A DNA stretch of 64,000 nt from Aphrocallistes beatrix (Eukaryota > Porifera > Hexactinellida > Sceptrulophora > Aphrocallistidae): NCBI GenBank assembly GCA_963281255.1, contig OY725499.1, positions 4,669,148 through 4,733,147 on the forward strand, written 5' to 3'. Shown here in pieces: positions 44,740-55,043 of the stretch; the first letter of the stretch is position 1; each line of letters begins with the position of its first letter. Position numbers and translations under genes: made by a program. The notes under the pieces were generated by a model. It saw only the letters and a list, made by a program, of their open reading frames with translations. It made no database searches and was not told the DNA's origin.

Positions 44740-45787
44740 CATGCACCTAACTTTTCTTCTCCTGTTCTGGGTTACATTTTTTGGGCAACTAGCATGCAAC
44801 TACACTAGTCCTGCCATACTAGAGTATAGTGATTTGTATAAATAGATAAAAGTGATTCTCAGGAAACATATCAAAACGTATTTACAGCAGATTTCAACAA
44901 ATTTTCAACGCTTCCTATTGATTCAACATTGAAGTAAGTTTATTAAAATATCAATATCTTTCTGAGTGGTTTAAACATTTACGTGATATGTGATACGTGA
45001 TGAAATTCTCAATTAAATATATTTAAAAATGTGAAATTTAAATAATCTTATTCAGGAACGGCACTAGCTTGGTACCAAAGTACAGCCTATTTTAGTGTTT
45101 GGAGGGGCGCACACATTTGTTAAAATATTGGGGATCTTTTATAGCTGTCGATTTGTATACTTCTCGTCCTTTAGCAAAAATGAGATGATATGTACGTACT
45201 TCTTTGGCGACTTGCCATTAAATTATATAGTTTTGGATTTTCTGGTGTCGAACGTACGTCTGTCTGCTCGCTCGTTAGCTTGACTTTTGACTTATTGATA
45301 TGGATTATACCCAACTCAATGATATATACAAGTTAAAATACTCTCTAACCTGATGTAAGGATTATTCATGATTTCACATTTTGCCTCAAAATGTGACTTA
45401 AGTGGTGACCAATAAAATTGGAGGATTTCAATTTAACTGCAGAATTAAATAAAATTGGTCAGTATGGTATACTTAGACCTGACTCTATACAAGTTAGTAC
45501 CAGTCTCTAATCTTGAAATTTGATTGACTGAAATGAAAGAATGTTGACAAAACATAACTCTGCTGACTAATGAAATTTTATTGGAAACTACGCTTGGGAA
45601 ACCTTAATTCCCTTGGTTAATGCGGCTTTTCAGAGATATCATACTATTTTGTGACGCTGCTTCTCATTATACTGAGCCATGATGCTAATAGTGATAGTTA
45701 ATTTGCAGCTATGAGTCGGTGACTCTGCTACAATTGAAATAATATAGTCCTAGCTCATGTTACCAACGAAATTGCACTTAGTATATA
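44740..45787. other. AT-rich intergenic stretch
   Basis: No supported gene. An exon-like snippet at 44889-44937 (between TATTTACAG and GTAAG) has one short open frame but no partner exon. Confidence 0.35.
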
Positions 45788-45977
45788 CAGTCGACTCCGC
45801 TTAATAATAGGGTCACTGTTTAATCGGGTCAACCGCTTAATTGGACCACTTTTGGCAGGACCGGAATAGTTCTCACACGTAGAAGCTAATACAAAATATT
45901 TTCGGTTAATAGGGTTCTCCGCTTAATCATGGAAAATGTCCTCTGACCGATGTGACCCTATTAAGCGGAATCGACTG
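45788..45977. mobile_element. CTTAATAGGGTC-type MITE, copy 2
   Basis: Ends CAGTCGACTCCGCTTAATA and the inverse TTAAGCGGAATCGACTG, flanked by TA. Same family as 27930-28089, with diverged interior. Confidence 0.8.
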
Positions 45978-46870
45978 TAGTACAGAACCATAATCATATG
46001 TAGTCGGAATTATACGTTTCCCGAGTATTCAATAGACAATGACAATACATTAAGTTGTATCATTTCTCCTGAAAACTGGTTTGCTAGAGTTGGACTAGCT
46101 CGATCCCCTGCTATGGCCATGCTCTAAACTTTTTTTAAATATTTTAGCAACTGTTTTAGGTAAAATTATTTAAATATACATCAATTTAAAAGAGTATTGA
46201 TGTGATGTGCATTTTTAACACTTCTGGTTGGTATTGTAAAAGAAATACATTATTGTTGCATCGATATTTTTAGAGATTTGTAGATTTTTATTATCTTTCA
46301 AGACTTTAAACTAAAGAATATAGTATTGGTAAAGTTATGCTGAATAACTAATTATAATGGAGGAGTGTCAGGTAGTTTCAAGGTCAGAAAGTGGTTGCAC
46401 CATTGATTGTGTCCTAGTAAGACATCTCCACCAGTGTGACGTGTCTAAAGGCTGGCCTAAGAATATTCTAGAAAAGATTATAAAAGATTATTGTAACTTG
46501 AACTAATCAGTATTTATGACTAAATGGTAAATTCCATTTGTATTTGTATCATCGATCTTAAAACATGCTTAGTTCTGAAACCACGCCTTACACAGAAAGT
46601 TCATTGAATGCAGCACAATTACATTTTATTCAACTCATTTTGGAAAGATTTTTGCTAATTCAAATATAAACACGTATACTCCTTGCACACTAAAATATTC
46701 TCATATAATTATCTTCTATTAATGGAGTCAGTACCATATGATCATTAGTGGATGTACGTAATTTAGCTTCAAATTCGTATTCTTCTCATTCGAGTTACTC
46801 ACTATTTTTCGTGCGATTTCGATTATAATAGTAGGACAGACATATTTAGAGATGTTATCTCCCATATAAT
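45978..46870. other. Intergenic, nothing recognised
   Basis: AT-rich, no supported exon or terminal repeats, apart from the diffuse start of the Helitron-like remnant at its right edge. Confidence 0.35.
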
Positions 46871-46961
46871 TAATTAATAGTGACCGCAGGCGCACAAAGG
46901 GCGCCTCCGGCAGACACAAAGTGTCCGCCAGCCCGCAGCACAAGCAAGCGAAGCGCGCTTG
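46728..46961 (+). mobile_element. Helitron-like 3' remnant
   Basis: Contains TTAGAGATGTTATCTCCC, then the GC hairpins (GCGCACAAAGGGCGCC and GCAGACACAAAGTGTCCGC) and ends CTTG at 46961 followed by T. The same order of blocks is seen in the complete unit at 48924-49456. Confidence 0.55.
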
Positions 46962-47112
46962 TTGTATTTAAGTTCTCTTCTATGGAAAGATGCCTTTATG
47001 ACATTGATGATTCTACGACCGTCCATATTTGGGGATGTACAATTGCACTTTGCTTGCTAGGGCTGCGCAACAGGTGGTCGCTTTAGATGCCTACGCTTAC
47101 TTTAATTAATTA

Positions 47113-47190
47113 CAAGCGCGCTTCGCTTGCTTGCGCTGCGCGGCTTGCAGACACTGCGTGTCCGCAGAGTCGCCCTGCGGGAGCCGGGGG
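47113..47190 (-). mobile_element. Helitron-like 3' terminal module
   Basis: CAAGCGCGCTTCGCTTGCTTG at 47113 reads on the minus strand as the usual end CTTG then T. It faces the module ending at 46961, about 150 bp away. Confidence 0.5.
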
Positions 47191-47473
47191 ATTAATCAAT
47201 AATTTACTATTGATCACTCTCACTAATTAATGACCAAATTAAGTAGATGAAATTGAACTGTCATGTTAGAGTATCTTTTTGTTCCATACCTTAATTCCAT
47301 TTAAACAAAAGTAAACAAATAATTTATCAAATTTACTTGAAAATATGATATTCTAAATCTACACCCCTGAAAACCCCATATCAACCATTTTATCCTTTAT
47401 AATTAATCATTGTGTCCGCCTGCCACGCATATAAATACTATATTAACATTATTTTAGCTCATTGTCTTGATAG

Positions 47474-47819
47474 ATGTCTTCTATGACAGTTAATATGCAG
47501 AATTTAGTGTTCTTCTTAAAAACGGAAGTCTCCTCTGGAATTTGGAAGAGATTGCTCCTCACTTACAGATTTGGTGCTCTTGAGTTGGATTTGGAAGAAG
47601 CTTTTAAGTTTTGTTTAAAAAGAAAGATAATCCAAAAGGATTTGATAAACTTAAGTGTTGCCTTTCAGAGTGTCGAAAGAGATGATCTTGCGTCTAAACT
47701 CCAACCATATATGTTGTCGTTTTCTGAGATGAGTGACACTGAATTTGAGAATTATTTTTTATTTGTTACTAAGCAAAATAAGAAAAAACATTATAGATAT
47801 TATACAGAAGATAATTCTG
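47474..47819 (+). CDS. DED exon (second-DED type), probable 5' exon of receptor B
   Basis: An open frame from ATG 47474, directly after GTCTTGATAG (a possible acceptor), to a donor at 47820 (TCTG/GTTAGT). It encodes about 115 residues homologous to the second DED of the DED-caspase gene (KRKIIQKDLINLSVAFQSVE and LASKLQPYMLSFSEMSDTEF correspond to NKIIEKDLINLRNFFESLK and the following helix). It ends in phase 1 and the receptor B exon at 50374 begins with the two missing bases, so the two join in frame (EDNSG-IYDLFNLKEL). It is either the first coding exon of receptor B, giving three DED folds, or a leftover cassette. No first-DED exon was found upstream. Confidence 0.6.
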
Positions 47820-47839
47820 GTTAGTTCATTAAGTTATCC

Positions 47840-48919
47840 CATAGCCTACTATACATAAGGCCTCACAACTGATTGTGGATTTTGGACCAGGGATGCGGAA
47901 GAAGACCGTTGAACTAATGCATGAGCTGCCTTAAATCATTTACAAAGCACTATAGAGCTTAGGAATATATTATCAGCATATATAAATATGGTGTCAAAGT
48001 ACCCATATCCATCGTTAAAATTTGATTAATCACCATATGGTTGCGCAATAGGTTATATTTGTGACAAATTTGGTGATTTTCAGAGGCCGTTTAGGGGCAC
48101 TTCTAAGTGTTTTTACTGTAAAATTTTTCGCATAGAACTGAGATATGAATGGGTTAATACGAAAAATTTGGAATTTTTTCATGGAATGTTGGTACATTCC
48201 AGTGTTGCTATGGAAACGTGTTTTGGTCAGTTGGCGTTATATCTTGAAAACTGCAATGGCTACACATTCAAATGTAATTCCATTTGATAGCGAATATACT
48301 ACTTCCTATTAAGTGATAATATAATTTCGACCTCTAAATTCAATAGTTTATGAGATATTCGACAATGTACCATATTGGTCACATTTGATAATTTGTCGAT
48401 TATCTCATAAACCTTTGAATTTAGAGGTTGAAATTATATTATCACTTAATAGGAAGTAGTATATTTCCAATCAAATGGAATTACATTTAAATGTCTAGCT
48501 CTTGTGGTTTTCAAGATATAATCCCAACTGACCAAAACACGTTTCCATAGCAACACTGGAATGTACCAACATTCCATGAAAAAATTCCAAAATTTTCGTA
48601 TTAACCCATTCATATCTCGGTTCTATGCGAAAAATTTTACAGTAAAAACACTTAGAAGTGCCCCTAAACGGCCTCTGAAAATCACCAAATTTGTCACAAA
48701 TATAACCTATTGCGCAACCATATGGTGACTAATCAAATTTTTAACAATGGATATGGGTACTTTGACACCATATTTATATATGCTGATAATATATTCCTAA
48801 GCTCTATTCTGCTTTGTAAATGATTTAAGGCAGCTCATGCATTAGTTCAACGGTCTTCTTCCGCATCCCTGGTCCAAAATCCACAATCAGTTGTGAGGCC
48901 TTATGCATAGTAGGCTATG
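47840..48919. mobile_element. CATAGCCT palindromic element Q5, exact 7-bp target duplication
   Basis: 1080 bp with ends CATAGCCTACTATACATAAG and the inverse CATAGTAGGCTATG, flanked by GTTATCC on both sides (47833-47839 and 48920-48926). The arms pair almost throughout. It supplies the uninterrupted versions of the sites into which P2 and P4 inserted. It is only 20 bp downstream of the donor of the DED exon. Confidence 0.9.
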
Positions 48920-48923
48920 GTTA

Positions 48924-49456
48924 TCCTTACTATTAAAACTCGATTAATGTTTATATATATCTGTAACGAATTGATTGAAGAAACTGCCGGTCATAGAAAG
49001 CTAATTTTTGGCATGTGGGAGTATTTTGGCTATGGCTCCAGTAAGTTCTGAGCTCAGAGCAAAATGTCGACTCATCATGGAATTATGACGTCATTGTCAC
49101 ATTTTTAAAAGTTAAGCAACACAGTTATTCGGGCATAACTCAGCCATTATAGGAGATAGAAGGCTGAAATTTTAATAGAATCTGTATACTAATATACCTC
49201 ACATATGATGCGACTTTCATCAAAAAATGATGACTCATCACTTTGTTATGACGTCATCATTACGCATCAAAAATTTTAAAATTGACAAATTTGGTGATTT
49301 TTCGAGTGATATCGATTAGCACAGTAGAACAGACATATTTAGAGATGTTATCTCCCTTATAATTAACCAATGTGACTCCAGGCGACCGAAGGGAGCCTCC
49401 GGCGGACACGAAGTGTCCGCCAGCCGCGCAGCGCAATCAAGCGCGAAGCGCGCTTG
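48924..49456 (+). mobile_element. Complete Helitron-like unit, first of a tandem pair
   Basis: 533 bp, starting TCCTTACTATTAAAACTCG after A and ending CTTG before T, with the three GC hairpins before the end. It contains TGACTCA at 49231 and TGACGTCA at 49249. The next base begins another copy with the same start. Confidence 0.6.
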
Positions 49457-49830
49457 TCCTTACTATTAAAACTCGATTAATGTTTGTATATATATATATA
49501 TATCTCTGTTACGAATTGATTGAAGAAACTGCCAGGCCCAGAAAGCTGATTTTTGGCATGTGGGAGTCTTTTTGGCTATGGCTCTAGTAAGTTCTGAGCT
49601 CAGAGCAAAATGTCGACTCATAATGGAATTATGACGTCATTGTCACATTTTAAAAAAATTAAGCTACACAGTTCTTCGGGCATAACTCAGCCATTATAGG
49701 AGATCAAATTTTAATAGAATCTGTATACTAACACGTCTCACATATGATACAACCATCATCAAAAAATGATGACTCATCACTCTGTCATGACGTCATCATT
49801 ACCCATCAAAATTTATATGCACTCTGGACT
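49457..49830 (+). mobile_element. Helitron-like unit, second of the tandem pair, 3' truncated
   Basis: Begins TCCTTACTATTAAAACTCG immediately after the end of the first unit and follows it through TGACTCA (49770) and TGACGTCA (49788), then loses similarity near 49805-49830. A TA microsatellite near its start is longer than in the first unit. Confidence 0.6.
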
Positions 49831-50373
49831 TGTCAATATATGAATTTTGATGGTCAAGATTTCTTGTTGAGTAGTGTGAGCGATATTCTCGACATCACTG
49901 GTATTCCTATTGCAAAAATATTCAATATATACCTAACGTAACTAAATCTCAAAAATTTGCTCGATATTGTCACTTTTGATTTTTTAGAGTCGTGTATTCC
50001 CAAATCGTATTTCATATATGTCATTACAACTGAAAATATGGCTCAACATTGGTCTTGATTATATACGCTTTCGTTATAGTAGAATGACTTTTAGGTAGCA
50101 TGTTTTGTTGATTGTTATTCAACCCCATACTTGCAAACTGTCCCGTTTTTAAATGAAATTTTCCCATTATATGTCCCGATTTTTTTAATTCTATGTATAA
50201 TACTTTTTTATTGCGTCCCGCCATGTCCCGCGAAATTCAACGCTGCTTCCCTTTTTTATCATGGCTCAGGTTGGCTATGCAACCCAAAATTTACTTCTGT
50301 GACTATTTTCTTATTTAATGTGCATACTAAGATTTTAAAATACCCTATAATTTTAACATTTGTATTTCTACAG
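49831..50373. other. Intron upstream of receptor B main exon
   Basis: AT-rich, ends in a good acceptor (TTTGTATTTCTACAG). No other feature recognised. Confidence 0.4.
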
Positions 50374-53300
50374 GGATATATGACCTGTTTAACCTGAAAG
50401 AACTCATAGAGAGACTGAGCAGAGACGACATCAAGAAACTGCTCGATGCTCTGTCAGTACCAGAAGGTGTCTACCATTGGGAATCTGATGCAACATACTT
50501 TCTGATCGCGTTGAAAGGATGGACAGAATTCAACCCTTTCAGTTTCTACAAATGCCTTAACTCCGTACGACCAGACTTAGTTCCTATCGCTCTCAATATC
50601 AAATGGTTGTGCACTAACTACCCTGTAACTCTAACCACAGAACCATTAACCATCAAAAGCTTCATTGAAACGCTACAGAATGGAATATCGATCCTAGACT
50701 TGAAAATACTGCACATCGAGCACTACAAAGGAAAAACCAGTGAGGAAGTTTGCTTTGAAACTACGATGCAACTTTTGGTTACAAACAATTTGATTCAAGG
50801 AGACTTGTCCAGTTTATCTCAACTACTGAACAGCCTCAAACTGAACGAACTTGTACAAAGACTCCAACCGTACAAAGCAGCCTTTCAAACTATGTCAGAT
50901 CAAGAATTCACTTCCAAATTCAAGAAAGAATTGACTCGTCTTGGAAAGCAAATAGTCGAATGGGAAAATTTAGTGAAAGTCCACCTAGAAACCCAATTCA
51001 GGGACGTGAAACAGATGTTAGGGAGTGATACGGCTGTCAGCCTAGAGAAGGTGTACGTCGATCTGACAATACTCAAGCAGATGCCGAGAAGAGTGAAACT
51101 AGAAGATGAGACGACATACAACGAAATTGCATATTTGAGGAAAATTGCGAATAAAGAAGTTGAAGTTTCTCCGATAAACTTCACTGAAGAACTGAAATCC
51201 TGCGACCCGTCCAAGCCAGAAATATGGTGTTTCATCGGAAACCTCGGATGCGGTAAAACATTCCTGTGCAACCGCACCGCACTCAGATTCGGGAATAACG
51301 AAGTATCCGCATTCTCCTACTCTCTGTGCATCCCCTGCAAGAATAAAGAGTGGCACGAGATGGAGTCTTCACGTGTGGACGCAGGTTTCCCAATCACCAC
51401 CGAATTCATTTGTCAATGGCTTTGCCTCGGTCTACCAGTCGGTCCCAGTTGGACGACACAACTGGCAAAGCACATCCATATACAGACGGAGAAGGACTGC
51501 TACTGATCGTAGACGGTTTGGACGAATTCACAAAAGATGTCCCCTTCGACAAAACTCTCCTCTTCCTCCTCCTGACCAGACAGACTCTGACACGGTCCTT
51601 CATCCTACTGACCAGCAGGCCTGGCGCCTGGACAGATGTGTCAACTTCGCACCAGCTCCACATCTCCACCTTCTTCCAAGTGTTGGGGTTCTCTCCTGAA
51701 CAGAGAGACCTGTACTTCGAGAAACAATTTGAGGACACTTCCCTGTTCGATCGGTGCACTGGCCTCCTCGATCGTTACGACGAGATGAAACAGCTGTCTC
51801 TGATTCCAGTGAACGCGTCCCTGTTCGCTGCCCTGCTGAAAAGTGAAGAAGGAGCTCGCATCCACACACTGACACAACTCTACTACGAGCTGATTCTGTA
51901 CCTGATACGGCGACAGCTGGACCGAATGGGATTCGAAGAATTAACTGAAGTAAACGAAATCTGTGAGCTGGATAGCGGCGTTGTGGAATGTCTGCACGAG
52001 ATCGGTTATATCGCGTACCAGGGCGTGGCCATGAGGGAGATGATCTCCGACAAAAAGGTGCCACTGCAAATTGGAAGTGTGAAGATGGCCAGCCACTGTC
52101 TGGGTCTCGTGCACGAATATGTGAGAGAGGAGAAGATGGGTTACTTCACGAAGGTGTGGTCTTTCGCTCATCTGACCATCCAAGAGTTCATTGGTGCCAT
52201 CTGGCTTCATAGCACGAAATGGCACGACCAGTGTCTGTCCGTGAGGTTCATTGTGCATACGAACGACGTGTTCTCCCAGTTCCGCATGGTGGTGAGATTC
52301 CTGTGTGGACTGTTGTCCGACCAGTCAATGAATGTGTTTTATCTCCTCTACAAACACGTGACACCTCGCCCTGTTCCCATCTCCCAACTTCCTGAAGTTA
52401 TCCAACTCAGGTTTCAAAGTTATGTATTATTCAAATACACAGGCTGGAATGAATTCACGGAAAAGTTTCTCCAACTGAACGCCATGCTACGTGAATCGAA
52501 CTCTGAATCCATTTCGAAATATTTCAACGCGTGCAGACGTTTCCTGCCTGAATCAATCTGTTTGTACATTGAGAGTGCAGTGACTCCCAACGAGTGGCTC
52601 TGTTTCCTCGAATCCCTGCCACTTCTTAGCCACATCCACCTCATTTATGTGGATTCTTATTACGTCACTCCGGAACAACTCTTCCTTCTATTAGAGTCCG
52701 TTGAACAATGCTCTGTGGATTGTGTAGCATTGAAATTATCCAGGAAATCTAACACAGAAGTTCTCCCTTATGCGAATGTAATCCAACGCACTCAGCTGTC
52801 TAACACTAAGCTAAGTTTAGACCTGTACGATAGTAAGCTAACTGAAACTGAAACAGTCAAAGCCTTATTCTCCTCCTCAGCCAATCAGATTATATCAGGC
52901 CTGCGTTTATATAATAATGAATTTCCTCCTGACACTTACAGTCTGCTGACCAATCAGATATCAACTTGTCAGAAGTTAGTATATATACACAGTGACACCT
53001 CTGAAAGTGAAGTTCTATTTTCAGCTCTTTCCTCTGCCACACACATCAATGGATTACACCTCTATCTCATTCCCACTAAATACCATCAACAGCTGTTCTC
53101 TCTGCTGCCTACACTCCCTAACCTCAGAGAAATATCATGGGATGACTACTCTATTCTACCTCACATAACACACCTCTCTACTCTGTCCTTCCTAGATATA
53201 GGATATAATCAGGATACTCGTGTCAACCTCTCAGACAGTCTGCTACAGCTGCTGGACTCAAACAGACACTCAATCAGAGTATTGGAATTATGGAATTTAG

Positions 53301-53731
53301 AGAATATAGGATTCAGCAGTTTAGATGGATTTCTCCGTTGTTTGCATTTCTGTACTAATTTAGTACAGCTGGAACTACATGATGCTCGTTTAAGTTGTGA
53401 TGATGTCACTCTCTGGTGCTCGACACTTCACAGTCTCACTTCTTTACTATATTTGCGTATTTCCGATGTCTTCCTATCTGACTCAGGAATGTTGAGTCTG
53501 TGTAGAGGTCTTCTCTTCCATCCTACCATTAGATATTTGTGGGTATACGACTGTAAACTGAGTTCCGATTCCTGTCAACCTCTCAGAAACCTGATTCCTA
53601 CCCTCACACAGCTGAAGTACCTGAAAGTGGATGGACTCTCTGGACCAGAAACTGAACCTATCAAACTCCTCAAGCTAACAGCTGATCAGTATGCTATAGA
53701 GCATGAACTTGATTCGGTAATAATAAGTTAA
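50374..53731 (+). CDS. DED-DED-NACHT-LRR-like receptor B, with a frameshift
   Basis: The main exon starts after TTTCTACAG and encodes about 1118 residues, the size of receptor A. Domains: DED (LIERLSRDDIKKLLDALSVP, RPDLVPIA), second DED (IKSFIETLQN to QRLQPYKAAF), NACHT with Walker A GNLGCGKT at 51237, Walker B LLLIVDGLDEF at 51497 and FILLTSRPGAWTD, then LRR-like repeats (LTSLLYLRISDVFLSDSGM). Between the Walker motifs the frame shifts by one base near 51494-51497: the first frame stops at 51506, and the second is open to 53731. Everything on both sides is intact, so this is a one-base deletion, either genuine (a null allele or young pseudogene) or an assembly error. The true start lies in an upstream exon, perhaps 47474-47819. 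Codon use is less AT-rich than in receptor A. Confidence 0.85.
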
Positions 53732-55043
53732 ATTTAGAATATGTAACTGGTGTCAGTTCGTAATCTCACTTTACAACACTAAATATTGACTATATTAATC
53801 TTTCATTTCAGTTTTTATGATCAACTGAGTTTCTGTTCCCACTCCTGATTCGGCACTTCACACCTCCCGAACCTCTCTAATTCTGAACAATTTTTGCATT
53901 TTTGTGAAATTGAATTCCTTTTACTGATGATTAATTTGTTGTTTATTTTTCTAGACAAACATTTAGGTGACTTCCTGTGCTGATCCTTTAGCCGCAGACA
54001 TTCCTATCCCCCCTTTTCATCTCTATTAGAACTCTATTGACTTAATCTTGTTTATTTGTGGTTTTGTTGATTTCTGAATAATTTTGTGAGTCTAATTATG
54101 TTTCAAACACTTGGTCGGGTAATTAAATATCTGATCTCAGAAATCGCTGAGATCCTTGAAATAGCGGACATACAAATCGCATCTTTGAATATTCAAATTA
54201 TTTTAATTCATTGCATGTGGCTTCTAGTGTCAGTCCGTCCTACGACCGTATGTCCTTTCCTGGAAAATCGATTGGACCAAATTATACCGAAATTATTCTG
54301 ATATTCCTTATATAGTTATCACCTGAGTCAAAGCTTTGAACACTCAGATGCCTCTGTGATATTAAATCCCTATAATTTCATTCTGTGATATAAAATCCTA
54401 TAAACAGAATGGTAGACACTTTCTGATGGAAATTTAAGGGAATCTCTAAAGAGCAGATCAATCAAAGAAAACCCTGTATCGTTTTTAATTTGAATATCTT
54501 TGGACAAGTTAAAAATTCATGGCAAACTAAACATTCGGAGGATTGGTTAAAATAAGAAAATATTGCATATCCGGCAACATAATTAATACATTCAATTTGA
54601 GAGTATCAAAAATAGGGGTTTTAATATTAAGCAAAGTATCTGTGAAAGATTATATATCAATTTCTAAATATATTTCTTCGTCATTATCATCTGCAAAACT
54701 TAATTAAGGCATATCGTATCGGAAGTTCGGAACCAGTTTGTTCAATATACAGACATTTAAGAAGGTTAGATAACTGAAAATTTGACAAAAGGATATGTTA
54801 TAATGGGAGCCAGACATTTATTGGTGATAAAGAGTGATGCTCTAGTGCAAGTATTGCTATTGATGCAGCTGAGGAGCTGAATTAACCGTGACCTAAACTT
54901 AAATTCATCTCTTCCGTAACATCAGTTAGTTTCATTACAGGTGTTCTGCTCCCAGTTACTCAGAATCTCGTTTTATCCAATTCCTGACAGTTTATCACTA
55001 CGGGATCAGTCCTAACTGCTGCCTGTAGCTATCATTAGATTAG
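53732..55043. other. Spacer between receptor B and MAPK15
   Basis: Contains the 3' UTR of receptor B and the presumed promoter of MAPK15. A possible acceptor (TTTCATTTCAG, 53811) could pair with a donor just before the receptor B stop and give an alternative C-terminus. No other feature recognised. Confidence 0.4.

Noticed and set aside
44889-44937. Short exon-like segment between TATTTACAG and GTAAG
   Set aside because: One frame is open, but no partner exon or homology supports it; such signals are common in AT-rich DNA.
51350-51496. Start of the second receptor B frame at 51350 as a real N-terminus
   Set aside because: The overlapping stretch is out of frame with the NACHT homology; the real coding path switches frame near 51496.
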